64,000 bases of DNA from Eretmocerus hayati (GCA_029851415.1 CM056742.1:51810954-51874953); one strand, 5' to 3'. Positions 11,641-24,301 are shown, numbered from the stretch's first letter. Program-made: numbers and translations. Notes: generated by a model not told the origin, from the sequence alone.

Positions 11641-12018
11641 AGTAATTCCACGCGAAAGCGACCTACGAAAAAGGGTCATGTCTCAGATCCTTTTGTGAAC
11701 ATTTTAATTCAATTCTATGGTACAGAATATGAACTTTCCATCACCAATGGGGTCCCGAAGAATTTTTTTGGTCCCATTGCGAGAATTTTTGAAAATGAAG
11801 TAAAATAGATTTTTTTTCAAATTATAGCAGCTTTTCTCACTGAAATGCAAATAAGTCAAGTTTGCTCACACATAGAGACATGCGGTTTGCAGCATTGAAA
11901 AGGTCTCTCGGAAACCGATTGAATTCGCTATTGAAAAGTTGATTTTGAGGTTATGGGTGGCCTGTATAAGCACAAGTGTAGAAATCACTAAACAGTGGAT
12001 TTCTCAATTGCCTATTCT
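11641..12018 (+). repeat. Diverged fragment of the 12.4 kb foldback family
   Basis: It starts with TAATTCCACGCGAAAGCGACC, closely matching the terminus of the foldback at 12,399. It follows that arm through landmarks such as the rejoined TGCGGTTTGCAGCATTG block. It stops where the third copy of the long inverted-repeat family begins. This gives a second copy of the family, truncated and diverged. Confidence 0.65.
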
Positions 12019-14920
12019 TGCTTCCTCTAAAGAGAAAGCTTTGTTTTCGGCACAGCAAATTTTCGATCAATTTTTCTATTCAACTCAATATTTTCTTCAA
12101 CAGAATTTCTCCTATCACAAAAATGCTTTAACTATCTTGTTCCTCTCGCCAAAATCTAACGATGTGACACTTTCTCTCCTAAAAACCTCCAAAATCTCCT
12201 AGGGACTCATCTCTCCGTCCCTTTGCATGTGTGTGTGAGTGTGTGTGTGTGTGTGCATGTTGTTTTTTTTTTTGCGCCACGCTTCCTCTCCCACACTCCA
12301 CTCTATCGATTTTGCTTTTCTACAAGTTGTAGAGAATCACTCAGAGATGAGACTAGTGATTTGGCTGCTTTCCTCTCCCAATTTTTGATTTGATTTAGGA
12401 TGAATTCCACGCCAAAGCGACCTACGAAAAGGGGTCATCTCTCAGATTCTTTTTTAACCTTTTTCATTCGATTCTATGGCCCAAAATAGGAACTTCGGAC
12501 CACCTATGGGGCCCAAAAAAAATTTCTCCTCTCCATTGCACGCATATCCGTCAACAGACCCAAAATTTATCGTGTAAAAATCCATGCTTTTTTATTCACG
12601 AAAATGGGAATATTTCGAGTTTTTGAATAGCTATCGATTTGCGGGTTGCGGCATCTGAAAGGGCATCAAAAAACCTATCGAAAACGTTGTCGAGAATTCC
12701 TTCTCTGTGATTTGGGGGCCTCCTGGAGGCGAAAGAGTGTTTTTCACTAAAATTTTGATTTCTCAAAAAGCCATTTTTTTTATTTTTCTAAAATCATATA
12801 TTTGACGTAAAATTTTGCGTTCTTTCGAGAAAAATGGGTTTCAGAGAAGTTTGGGGCGATCCAAGTGACTTATGAGCCATTTTTTGAAAATTCGATTTTT
12901 CCGGTTTCAGAAAAAGGCGATTTTCTGCGCATGCGCACAAACGTAGACTTTTGGCGCCACTTTCAATGGAAAGCTGACAAAATTTCCTATAAAATGGCTA
13001 CCCGCAAAGTTGAAATTCATGCACTGAAACGCGATCTGCAAGGATTAATTATGTCGAATCAAAATCACATGAAAATTCAGCCCATTAACGCCTTCGGAGC
13101 GCCTGCTGAGATGACACATTCATGAGATCTTCTCGGGACTCAATTTTGAGTACGAAATTGACCTGAAAAAAATTCGGACCACATGGTTTCAACGTAAAAT
13201 TGTATGAACTTTCAAAATATGCGATGAAAAACCCCGTTTGAGGCGAACCCGAGGGGCTACATTCAATTTTTTGCCAGAAAATGCGATATTTAACATTCAA
13301 AATTGCGAAAAATTGAATGTAGCCCCTCGGGTTCGCCTCAAACGGGGTTTTTCATCGCATATTTTGAAAGTTCATACAATTTTACGTTGAAACCATGTGG
13401 TCCGAATTTTTTTCAGGTCAATTTCGTACTCAAAATTGAGTCCCGAGAAGATCTCATGAATGTGTCATCTCAGCAGGCGCTCCGAAGGCGTTAATGGGCT
13501 GAATTTTCATGTGATTTTGATTCGACATAATTAATCGTTGCAGATCGCGTTTTAGTGCATGAATTTCAACTTTGCGGGTAGTCATTTTAAAGGGAATTTT
13601 GTCAGCTTTCTATTGAAAGTGGCGCCGAAAGTCTACGTTTGTGCGCATGCGCAGAAAATCGCCTTTTTCTGAAGCCGGAAAAATCGAATTTTCAAAAAAT
13701 GGCTCATAAGTCACTTGGATTGCCCCAAACTTCTCTGAAACCCATTTTTTTCGGAAGAACGCAAAATTTTACGTCAAGTATATGATTTTAAAAGAATAAA
13801 AAAAATGGCTTTTTGAGAAATCAACATTTTAGTGAAAAACACTCTTTTGCCTCCAGGAGGCCCCCAAATCACAGAAAAGGAATTTTCGACAACGTTTCCG
13901 ATAGGTTTTTTGATGCCCTTTCAGATGCCGCAACCCGCAAATCGATAGCTATTCAAAAACTCGAAATTTTCCCATTTTTGTGAATAAAAGCGCATCGATT
14001 TTTACACGATGGATTTTGGGTCTGTTGACGGATATGCGTGCAATGGAGAGGAGAAATTTTTTTTGGGCCCCATAGGTGGTCCGAAGTTCCTATTTTGGGC
14101 CATAGAATCGAATGAAAAAGGTTAAAAAAGAATCTGAGAGATGACCCCTTTCCGTAGGTCGCTTTGGCGTGGAATTCATCTTAGACGTTTTTGAGGTGAA
14201 ATCGCTAAAATTGTCTACTCTCATAGTAAAATATCTCTTTCTAACTTCATCTTACCCCAATTTGGGTTACCTAGGCTATGATTCTTTTGACTTAATCTAT
14301 CTTTTGGTTAATAGCGAAATTCTATTTAATCTCCATAAACGTGAATTTTTAGAAAAAACGGAAATTTCTGACAAAAAATGCATTTGAGCGTATTGAAACC
14401 AGTTGTATCAAAATTCCGTTTCAACCAAATTACAGACTTTGACAAGAAAACCTCAGTTCAGATAGTGCAAATCCCCCTACCTAGCTTCCTCAAAAAATAA
14501 CTCAAAATATAACAAAATGTTTCACTCGAAATTTATAGTTGCCTCATATCCTCCCCCCCCCCCCCCCCCCCCCAAGTTAATCCATTCAATGAACTAAGTT
14601 GATACTCTCTCGTCATTCTAAATCAATTGGTTTATACGGTGTTTTTTCCAAAATTCGTTTCAATACAGTCAAAATCGAATTTAATCTCAAAAAATACGAA
14701 AATTTTCAAAATACTAGAGATATGCTTTCCCAGCATCCTACATCAATTGGTTGAAACCAAATTCGATTCATCTACGTTTGAACCCGATTAAAATCCAATT
14801 CTTCTTCCAAAAGTCGAAATTCCCTTAAAGAATTTCATTTTTATCATCCATACCAACTGTATCAAAACTCCGCCTCAACCAAACGATTGTTTTTGTATGT
14901 TATACATATATGTGTATAGT
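12019..14920 (+). repeat. Long inverted-repeat family, copy 3, interrupted by a foldback
   Basis: It begins TCTTGCTTCCTCTAAAGAG, and the (GT)n tract, ACAAGTTGTAGAG and CTCAAAATATAAC landmarks follow in the same order as at 6,703-8,890. The copy is split at 12,398/14,181 by a 1.78 kb palindrome. The two halves are collinear with copy 1 across the gap. A poly-C run sits at about 14,551-14,573. No coding region is seen. Confidence 0.75.
12399..14180. mobile_element. Foldback transposon, near-perfect palindrome
   Basis: Two arms of about 880 bp are reverse complements with few mismatches, around a loop of about 35 bp near 13,290. The ends are GATGAATTCCACGCC and its complement. TTAG occurs on both sides (12,395-12,398 and 14,181-14,184), a likely 4 bp target duplication. 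Because the arms match, the same 60-residue translation appears on both strands at 13,085-13,300 and 13,303-13,494; this is symmetry, not a gene. No transposase is encoded, so it must have been moved in trans or formed by rearrangement. Confidence 0.8.
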
Positions 14921-15081
14921 ATGAGGTGCGAATGAAGTGGATTGGACCACAGGGAAAATGAAACAATTTAGTGGTAAATATATATGACGGCCATGGAGTA
15001 GGCGACGACGGGGGAGATGTGCTTTGTAGCACGGCCGGAACTCGAGTAAACGAGGCGCACGGGCTGCGTTGGGACGACGCA

Positions 15082-15258
15082 CAGTGGGGCCAAGAAGTTC
15101 TTGAATAATTTGCCTTTACGTGAATTTGCAATCAATTGACGTATGCGCAGACGCAGGAGCTTGTTCTCATTCATCCAAAAGTCTTCTGTTTGCGCATATG
15201 TCGATTGGTACCAAATTTACGTAATGGCAAATTATTCAAGAACTTCTTGGCCCCACTG
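15082..15258. mobile_element. 177 bp MITE with CAGTGGGGCC termini
   Basis: CAGTGGGGCCAAGAAGTTCT at the left is mirrored at 15,216-15,258, giving inverted repeats of about 43 bp around a spacer of about 90 bp. The CAGTG start is typical of hAT-type ends, but I could not find a clean 8 bp duplication, because the inverted match extends a few bases into the flanks. Superfamily is therefore uncertain. Confidence 0.55.
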
Positions 15259-15262
15259 TGCG

Positions 15263-16910
15263 ACGGCCGCGCGGGTCCGAGCTTCAGCTAAACGCCACTC
15301 CAGTCTCGTGGCTCTGATGCGCTGACGACTCGAAACTCATTCTCAACACTCCCTCCCTTCGGGTTGTCCAGAACATCAATCCACTGCGCCTCTTATATTC
15401 TTCATTAACTTGATCAATCCGTGAAGGGAAAAGGAAGCGTCTGACAGGAAACAGAGTTTCCTTTTTCCTGCATCTGAAAACATTAGAGACTCATTCTTCT
15501 GAAGCATTATATTTCAACCGGACCAATTCTCAGCCCATTTCATCTTTCCTATCTGAAATGCATTCAGTCTATAAACATCTAAGGCATATTCCATTCCTCT
15601 TATGAAACAGTCCGACTCAAAATCCACACGTTTAACGCCCATTGAAAGTACCACAGCTTCACGGATTTGGTACCTTGGATTCTTTCATTTTTCGGACCAG
15701 CTCAATCTCGACTTCTACTGCGTCAAGTCGACTGCTCAAGCTAGTCATTTTGAAGGAAATTACACTGGCTATCGATTAGAAAGACTTTCAGAGACGTAAA
15801 AGGACGCGTATGCGCAGAAGATGCAAATTACTGAATCAAAATTTGCTTCAAAAACGGTTATTGGCTCTTTCGACCACTTTCCACCACTTGAAATAATATG
15901 TTTCAAAGCGGTTTCCGTTGTGAAATCTCCTGACCAACGCGGTGAAATGGTAAAATTCCGTGCTAACTCCCAAATTCTATGATAAAAATCGTTTTTCAAT
16001 GTTCAAGAACTTTTTTCGGGGCCTAAATCCATAGTTGGCAGTGTGCAAATATCCTTTATTCGTTCATCAAAATTTCAAGAATATGTCGAAACATTTTCAG
16101 ATCGATTCGTTGAAATTCATCAGAATGCTAGTTGATTGGTGGAACGTCGACTTTGTGCAATTTTTAGAGGATTTCTAAGGTGCCGTAGGAAACAGGGGCG
16201 ATTTCGTTACCTACAAAGCTTTGTTTTCCTCATACTGTGGGGTCAGAGAGCGGGGCAGAATAATTTCGGGGCCATATTCGACAAGGTCCACTCTACCATG
16301 CTTAACCGCCTAGTCCTGTTTTGTAAGCCCAGCAGTCATGAATCTGGTAGTATAGGTCGACAAATTTGACATTAAATTTTGTCTCATTCTCGACCCATTC
16401 GTGACTTCGTGTCTTATTTCCATCGAGAATCTTTCTTTTAGATGAATGAGGTAGGCAATCGTTCTGGAAGGAAGTTCACAATAACTTCAGGGGCTTTTGT
16501 ATCGATGGAAAAATTCCTGTCAAAACTCAGCGTTGAGTTTCCCGATAGAACTAAAAGACCGACACCTCCCATGAGACCACGTGTTCAATAACCGAAAATG
16601 GATAACCATAACTTTCGTCCCAGGGAGGTAAAGTTCACCAAAATCTACATGGAGTCTTCTGATACTAAAATCAACGCATGTGACGGGTTTCATCAGAATC
16701 TCAGTGTTTAATCTCTGAGGTGCGGTACTTCCCTAAGTAGAAGAAAATTGTGCACATAAGGCAAATCAGGTACACTTACCCCAAGATGAATGGTCTTCCA
16801 AGCGAATCAAGTGAGTAAGCATGCTTATTCATTATAAACTTCGTTGGTAACATACTAAGATTGGCCGAATGGAAGAGAGCCCCATATACGTGTTTCATAG
16901 TTCATATTGA
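15263..16910. other. Non-coding, with a diverged foldback-family fragment at about 15,650-16,000
   Basis: 15,690-15,850 resembles the right arm of the 12.4 kb foldback (AGTCATTTTGAAGG, then GCGTATGCGCAGAAGAT). No coding region or other structure was recognised in the rest. Confidence 0.4.
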
Positions 16911-16976
16911 CACATCTCCGACAGCGCAGTTGGTTAGGTGTCGTGTCTACGAACTCGGAGGTCCAATTTCATATCC
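16911..16976 (+). other. tRNA-like segment, pseudogene or SINE head
   Basis: GCGCAGTTGGTTAGGTGTC fits a tRNA D-arm and A-box. About 30 bases later GGTCCAATTTC is a weak B-box (consensus GGTTCRANTCC). The acceptor stem does not pair convincingly. A tRNA-derived SINE head or decayed tRNA is likely. I saw no second copy in the window. Confidence 0.35.
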
Positions 16977-17463
16977 CCGTAAGTACAAAATTTTAATTGT
17001 CCGATTACGTTTTTTCTCATCACAGCTGTAATATTCAACCACACAGAATATGGGAAAACAGACTGGGGAATAGTAGAAGTAATAATATTTTTAATAGATA
17101 AATTTTGGAAAATCGGCTGATATATCATCGGCCAAAATATCAGCTGATTTATCAACTGGGTAATCAGGTGATTCATCACGTGATTGCCAGGTGATTTGTC
17201 AGGTGATAAATCAGCTGATTTTTTGCCATAGGGTTGTAAATCAATGCAGAATTATCGGTGTGCTCAACATGAGATGATAAATTATTTCGGATCAGCCATA
17301 GCTGAATAGTTTGTTCCACTTTTTATCAACTTGCATTCTCAAGCGCTCAAGCAGAAATGAATACACAAGGATTCATAGGAATAATATCTCAAGATTCTGG
17401 CTGATATTAATACCCTCCATTCGATCGAATGCTTACCCCGACGATGAAGGAGATCTGTCAAAC
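16977..17463. other. No gene; short repeats of a TCAGGTGAT motif
   Basis: Around 17,110-17,225 the motif CAGGTGAT or CAGCTGAT with ATTTATCA recurs several times. No coding region is seen. Confidence 0.4.
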
Positions 17464-18179
17464 TAATATTTGTACTCGATCGTTACGATCAAGCACTGTA
17501 TTCATCACTGGCGGGAACTACGAATGATTGAATTTCAATTGATCGGATTTTGCCAGTAGCATTGTGTCAACAAATTTTGCTGACTCATGTCATAGATCGA
17601 TTTAAATTACTTCAACTCGAACTATGCACCTCTACGCCTCGTATGGTTGCGAGGTTAACTTGGAGGATTTTGATGGAAAGAGTAAGGGTGAGAAGAGACA
17701 TATGGAAAAATTTTGACTCTACGCTAGATTACAGTGCGTTTCGCCATTCCTCGTCAGATCTGGCTTGTCAAGAGGACAGATGATCTGCCGAGGTTAGTCC
17801 CCGACGCACTTAGCCTAAGTGGCCGAGCGTCGAGCTTTTAAACGGCTCCATATATGAAAGTCTTACATGCGCAAGCGCTTTCAAGGAAGGTGATTTCAAC
17901 CCGCTATTTCCATATGAAATCGACTCGACAGGTTTTCAGCCTACTGTGGGATATATATAAAATAATATTTGTACTCGATCGATACAATCAAGCACTGTAT
18001 TTATTACTGGCGGGCTCACTCTTACACTTTCCATCAAAATCCTCCAAGTTAACCTCGCAACCATACGAGGCTTGGAGGTGCATAGTTCGAGTTGAAGTGA
18101 TTCAACTCGATCAATGACATGAGTCAGCGGAATTTGTTGACACAATGCTACAGGCAAAAGCCGATCAATGAAATTCAAT
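17464..18179. repeat. Inverted repeat (arms 17,522-17,700 and 18,005-18,175)
   Basis: The right arm is the reverse complement of the left, sharing CCAAGTTAACCTCGCAACC and CATTGTGTCAACAAATTT. The 48 bases before the left arm (TTTGTACTCGATCG onward) also recur in direct orientation at 17,963-18,011. The right arm ends within a few bases of the LINE fragment that follows. It may be a MITE or rearranged element, and no gene is seen. Confidence 0.6.
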
Positions 18180-18183
18180 CATT

Positions 18184-19092
18184 TGATGAAGGAGTTCATC
18201 CGCGATAACGAGAACCAGACCACCCTTGAACTGTGGCAAGTTGAGTGGGATTCGTCATTTGCTGATGGCAGATGGACGCACCAGCTGATTTGCAACGTGG
18301 CCGAGTGGGGGGGACGCACCCACGGGAGATGGATTACCAGACAATGTAGGCACTGAGCGACTACGGTTGCTTCAGTGCCTATCTGACCCGCTTCAAGAAG
18401 AGGACATCCCCAGCATGTCAGTCATGCGGGGACAACTGGGACGACAATGATCACGCCCTGTTCACGTGCAACGACACCCGGAAAGAGCGCGCCGAGTTGG
18501 ATGAATGGCTGGGTGCTCGACTAACACCTGAGAACCTCATCCCGTACTTGCTTCGCAACCAGGAGACATGAGATAGAGTCACCGGATACTTCAAACTGGT
18601 GATGAACCGCAAGGAAGAGAAAGAGAGGGAACTGAGGCGCCTTGAAGCAGGCGAATTACATTGAGTTTGCCGATTTAAGCAGAAGAGGTCCAAATGGTTC
18701 CGGGAGGAATATAATAAACTGAAGAGGGAAGGAAGAAAGAAGAGAAGAGGAAAAAAAGAAGAAGACTGAAGAGTAGGAAGAAGATCGGAGAATGAGAAAC
18801 AACATCTGCGAGTCACGAGAAGAGAGACGCTCGAGCCTGAGCGCGAGACGCCACTAGTCCTGCAGTAATGCTCACGCGGTTCCGTGGCCGGATATGTAAG
18901 TTGGTGGATCTCTCCCTTGTCCAATGGCCGCCGCCAACGGAGAAAGAAGAGAGGGTTTACCCGGTTTGGATGGCCGTATTGATGCGGATTCCAGCCCGGG
19001 ACTGTTGGGGAGGTGCTGGCCAGCCGTCTTTGGCTGACCGGTGCCTCTCCTGCGTACGTCGCAGCGTATTCGCCCTACAACCACCTGAAAAA
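18184..19092 (+). pseudogene. R1-clade LINE, 5'-truncated 3' fragment
   Basis: The translation matches the C-terminal 150 residues of the R1-type ORF2 at 51,522-52,577, including the stretch around TLELWQVEWDSSFADGRWTH. It includes the terminal CxxC...H...C zinc motif (CQSCGDNWDDNDHALFTC), reached only after a frameshift near 18,350. An in-frame TGA at about 18,569 is a further lesion. The 3' UTR shared with the other copy runs from about 18,664. The fragment ends in a short A run followed by (GA)5 at 19,093-19,102, the same type of junction seen at the other copy. Confidence 0.8.
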
Positions 19093-19102
19093 GAGAGAGA
19101 GA

Positions 19103-20108
19103 TTGATTGATTAATGATTTATCATGCCATGGCCACGAAGCCCATATGGCAATAGAAGATACACATGGCAGTACATTTCTTAAATACAAAATATAAAATG
19201 CTGAATATGAAAAAAAATATAAAATACTAGAATTGGATAATATACATATTTCTTAAACTAGAAATCAACATATGTAACCCAAACGCTCCCTGGTTTGAGG
19301 AGGTAGTGCATACAATACACATTGCAACGGGCACCCCTACACTACCGCGACCCGTTAAGCATCGGTGTGCCCGCGCAGTAATGCCACAGGCACCAGGCCA
19401 ACTGTATGCTTACACCAGTCACCGCCAGGTAGACACCCATCTCTCTCACAAGCGGAACAGAGGACCATAGGAAGGAAACCAGCCCAACCGCAGCAGCAGA
19501 AGCAGTCGGCCCGGAGCTCGGGCTCAACTCACTAGTTAATCTTGGGAGCTCCAAAAATCAACTCTCTCGATCTATCTCGGCTTTAGGAGCTCTACAGTCG
19601 TGATAGATAGACCTCGGAAGCACCGAGGCAGAAATGTTATCCAGGAGCTCTGGATAGCCGCCATCCTAGATCTTCGCATCCTGGCAGCACCAAGATACGT
19701 AAGATTAGTTAGGATCTTGTAAGCTGTATAACCCGCTTGCGAAAACCGCCCGGGATGAAGACATTTGGGTGGGAGCTCCATCAAATGTCGCTGTCAGGAG
19801 TCCACTGACAGACTAGTTCACTAGCCAGTCACTGTGCTGCCCATCTCAAGGAGCTCTTGAGATGAATAGAACAGTACCCGTATCATTCCGTTCAAGTAGC
19901 TTCAACGAATTGTATTTCTATCAACAGTCTTTGGGGTTATGTCAGTGTACTAGAGTAGCAGTGAATTAGCCAAGGCCTGAGGGCAATTGAATATATCATT
20001 ATTAATTCTTTCGTACATATTATTCTCAATATATATTATTTATTCCAACTTCGTTGTATTCAATTGTCATCCTAACCTATAATTCCTGACATCCTGAAAT
20101 CCCCTCAG
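19103..20108 (-). other. Probable 3' region of the CR1-like LINE, no gene
   Basis: On the minus strand the last bases read AAATCATTAATCAATCAATC, the kind of short-repeat tail that ends CR1-like elements. The 1 kb up to the ORF2 stop has no coding region. It contains several GGAGCTC motifs and could include an inserted fragment. Confidence 0.4.
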
Positions 20109-23100
20109 TTACAACATATCATACACACCAAACATATTGATAACAAGCAATCGAATCATGTGACTTCCTATGCATACAAGAATGAAAGAATTGCATCTTT
20201 CGAGCAGAGAAATATTAACAGGAACAGATTCCCACATTTTGATCGCTGACCGACAGAATGAATTTACATACGAGGTAGTACGCGCCAAGGGAATCACTAC
20301 TCTGGAGGCATTCATTCTTTGTGAACGTCGGACCTCGTCATCAAGTGACCTAAATAAATCATTCAAGTATAGTGGAGTGTTGGCCGAGAAAATTTCATAT
20401 GACTGCACACATGAAAAATATTGCCGCCGACAAAATAATGGCAACCAATGGAGGCGTTCATAGTAGAGTTTCAAGGTTGCATCGCGCGGACACCAAAAAA
20501 TAAATCGAACACAAGAATTTAGGAGACACTGTAACTTTGTCTCTAAATAACCAGATAAGTCATAGTCAACCAGGCAAGCGTGGTGAAAATGGGGCATGAT
20601 CAGCGCATTTACCAATAACTTTTTCACTTCGACCGACATAAAGTAACCACGATACCGCAATCGATGCAAGACTCCGTGTACTTTAGAATATATACTAGAC
20701 ACGTGTGAGTTCCATGAGAGATCTTTGGAGAAAATAACACCTAGATAATTGAGCGACTCTTGCGAAGGGATAATACAGCCATCAACAACCATTGGTTGCA
20801 GGGCTTGAACGTCGAGTCTCACGTGGTATTGCACTGAAGTACTTAATGCTGCTTGCGTCTTAAGAATATTAAGAGTAAATTTGTAATCTAGGACCCATTG
20901 AACAACGCGAGATGCATCTTTATTCAACTTTTCGATCATCGATGGTAATTCTGAAGGTTTTCCTTGAATGTAGATCTGAAAATCGTCATCAAAAAGCATG
21001 CCTCTACAGTGCCTCAGTACGCGCATGATTGGGTCAACAAATATCAAGAAAATGATTGGACCCGGGTTCGATCCTTGTGGAAAACCCGAAGTCGCTGGCC
21101 CAAAGTCAAACTAGGCACCATCAGAATCAATCACGGCTTGAGATCTCCCACTTAGGTAAGAGTGGAATCAAGTAGTCGCGGTATTTGAAAAATTTATTTC
21201 TTTCATTCTCCGTAGAAGTGTTACGTGATCGACGCTACTGAACGCCGACAAAATCAAAAAGAACCTGAAGTGTCACCATACCATTCTAAATTCCTACGCG
21301 TATATCCTCGGAAATTTTCAACAGGGCACTTTGTGTGCTGTAGTTCGTACGAAAACCAGATTGGAGATCGGAGAGAATTTTGTTGCGCTCAAGGTGGTCA
21401 ACTAGCTGATTAGTGACAATAATATCAAAAACTTTAGCAAAGTGTGGCAAATTAGAAATGGGTCTCGTATCAGACGGTGACTTTGGGTGCGCAACTTCAC
21501 TCAATGGTATAACAAGGGACTCTCTCCACTGTTCTGGGCACTGGCATGTCTCAATAGACAGATTGAATAGGTTAACAAAGTATGGCACAAGCGTTGGCAG
21601 AGCCGATTTAAAATATCGAAGGGACAAGCCATCGTAGCTCTGTTCTTTGGACTTGGGTAGGCAAGTGAGCATAGATTCATACACTTGAATACCATCTATC
21701 GGCTAAAGAGAGAATTCAGGGCAGTCTCAGCTACTAGTACTGTCATAAATCGAGAGCAAGCTAGAAGACGAACAGCTTGGAAACTGACTAGACATTTCAG
21801 AATGAAATTTGTTAAGCTCCCGGGCTGTGAAAAATTTTAATGGCGACTCATTTGTGAGTTTCGATAATCCTAGCTTACGGAGTACATTCCAATAACCCGA
21901 TTTACCAGATGCTTCGGCTAGTGACTTCAGGCAATAATCATTCATTGCTTTCTTCTTTTCATGTTTCAATTGCTTACGGAGTCGTTTGTACTCAGCCCAC
22001 AACCTCAGACTACCTAACGTTCAGCCTGCTTATACACTTTATCGCGTTTCTTCTATTCCGTCTTAATCTCACGAAAGATCCAGGGAGTAATTTCTTCACG
22101 AATAGAACGCGTTGATGAAGTTGCCATTTGATCGAGCACGTTCTTAGTAGGCTCTTGAAATTTTACCTAAAAATTCATTTACATCGGTACAGTCACTCCA
22201 CGATATGCTACTCATAATGATTTCCAGTTGACTGTTGAACAAAGGCGCATCGAATTTGCGAAAATCACGCGACGTAATTACTGTTGACTTCTTACTAACT
22301 ATTGGGAACTTATGATCAATGACTGAAAAGTCGTGACCATTAATGAATGGAGCATTTAATTTGATCTGGTTGACGATCTTATCAGCAGAGTCAGGGAGAA
22401 TGACATAAATCCAAGTATCGCTATTCTCCAGATGATGTGTGGAATCGAAGGGAACACAGAGTGGAGAATATTCACGAGTTAAGTCACGCAGATGCAAAGC
22501 ATAGTAATCATGTGATAGTAAATCAGAGTTCAAGTCCCCGGCAATAAATAGATTCCGATATGATTGACATAAATTTTGCAGATCAAAGAAAAATTTGAGA
22601 GGTACATTCTCTTTAGCGCGACGATAGACCAATGCTATAAGCATATGTCGATCATCGTGCGTCTTTACATCAAGCAAAATATATTCAGTTTCATTAATAC
22701 TTTTGATTCTTGACGAATCTATTACTTCATATTTTAGGCCATCGCGGACATAGAAAGCAACTCCACCTCCTTGCACGTATTCTCGTTAGCCAGTGAGAGA
22801 TAATAGACCACAATCGTTGCGGACGAATGAGTAATAGAAGATTGCAAACAGAGCATCATCACACTTGGGTGTTAACCAAGTTTCCGAAATAGCACACACG
22901 TCAATTTCGTGACCGAGAAGGAGTGCATCAACCTCATTGAGGTGCTTCTTCGAAGAACTGACGTTCAAAGACGCTATCTTCACTGAGGTTTTTATCAGGA
23001 CATTGTTTTTGGGCCCATCTTGAAAAGGAAGCCATGCAATTCTGTCCAAATCGCTCTCAGTCACAATAGAAATCCTCGCACTACCATCTTGTTTACGCAC

Positions 23101-23127
23101 ATACACAGTTCCATCACAAACCCACAC
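20109..23127 (-). pseudogene. CR1-like LINE: endonuclease and reverse transcriptase, multiply broken
   Basis: In minus order there is an apurinic-like endonuclease start (KIASLNVSSSKKHLNEVDAL, then CAISETWLTPK; 22,786-23,127). Its C-terminal part with AGDLNSDLL follows (22,144-22,776), then a linker piece (21,727-22,002). The RT front with QSGFRTNYSTQSALLK is at 21,286-21,684, and the RT back with C-terminal domain at 20,109-21,047. The catalytic box reads FDDDFQIY where intact relatives have YADDLQIY (compare 37-39 kb). At least four frame breaks make it non-functional. Clade is judged from the DLQIY-type box and C-terminal layout. Confidence 0.8.
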
Positions 23128-23162
23128 ATACTTATAATTACATTCATTAGCTCGCTCATTGG

Positions 23163-23215
23163 CCGAGAGAGAGAGAGAGATTGATTGATTGATTGATTGA
23201 TTGATTTCAATTTAT
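23163..23215 (-). repeat. (GA)n plus (GATT)n tail of a LINE
   Basis: On the minus strand the order is AATAAATTGAA, then (ATCA)n, then (TC)n. This looks like the polyadenylation signal and short-repeat tail of another 5'-truncated CR1-like LINE copy lying to the right. The body upstream (about 23,216-23,290) is too short to classify. Confidence 0.5.
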
Positions 23216-24012
23216 TAGCCCGAGGACAATAAGTCTCATGGGGTAAAACGAAACTAGATGAATACATAATTTCACAAACTTGAGATATACAAGTATAGCG
23301 TTCTAAGTGCTCGTATGAACAAAACTTAACTCACTCATTAATTAATTTAATGCTAGTGCCAAGTACTTTACTCCAAAAATAATTGATATGAAAATATCTA
23401 TACGTAAATATGTGTATTAGGGTGTCCCTTGCTTCTCAACATTTTTTAATCTCTACGAGCGCTCCCCAGATAGTTTCCAAACGACGAGAGAATGAGAATC
23501 CCACTTCTACAATTCCGAAAAAAATCTTAAACCATGCCGACACGAGCCGATATTTTTTAGGGGAGGGTATCAAAATCAGCTACTACTCCTTCTCGTCTCG
23601 GCATGTCCAAAGCCCACGCTAAAACACCTTAGAGTTTTCAAAGTACTTCAAGACATTATTTTCTATGTGGAATTTGCTGGTAAATCTGAATCTGCAATGA
23701 TAGCGATGATTTGTTGCGATCTAATTGCCGGAAGATGAAAATTTTCGACAACAAAACCTCTTTTTCAGTGATTTTTTCCTCATCTTCTTTCTTCCCAGCA
23801 GCTCAATGAGCCACAAAAAATCTCAAAAACACTCATATCCATAGAAAATTTTATGGGAAACCAATTGTCGACCTTGGTTTTGCGTTAGAAAATTCTTCAA
23901 GTGCTGAATTTTGGAATTTTTGATCCTATTCTCGAATTTGTTCATTATGTCTCTGTAACGAAGCTTCGTTGTGATAGGTTTGGAATCTCAAAGTATTTGA
24001 AAGTTTTATCTT
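23216..24012. other. No gene; 85 bp segment repeated at 44,107-44,180
   Basis: 23,660-23,742 (TTTCTATGTGGAATTTGCTG ... GATGATTTGTTGCGATC) matches the sequence just right of the BEL 5' LTR at 44,107-44,180. The rest is AT-rich and featureless. Confidence 0.5.
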
Positions 24013-24301
24013 TGTTCGATTGAGTGTGTGGTTTGATGCAGGAAGAACACCTTCATGTTCATTTTGAACTAATGAGTAATTTATTGCAACTAAAATTGTA
24101 CAAGTCCGAGGTAGGATTGTGTGTCATGTCCGCGCCGCGCGCGATCTACGCAGAGGCTAACTAAAACGGAGCAAATCGGAGCTGCGCAGTTGGCTCAGGG
24201 CCGTACTATGGTATTGTATACTATCCTTTTGACTAACGTTAGGCGGGTGTAATGGCGTGAGTGTAATCGCGTACAATATATCAACGGTGTGTACATCAAC
24301 A
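24013..24301 (-). repeat. BEL/Pao 3' LTR
   Basis: This 289 bp direct repeat of 43,818-44,106 has TG...CA ends. The outer 5 bases are ATCTT, against ATTTC outside the other LTR, so no exact target duplication is seen. Confidence 0.85.

Noticed and set aside
13085..13494. Two frames on opposite strands encoding the same 60-residue peptide
   Set aside because: They are the two arms of the palindrome read symmetrically; no domain and no evidence of a gene.
18451..18924. 157-codon minus-strand frame
   Set aside because: Antisense of the plus-strand LINE fragment and its purine-rich 3' UTR.
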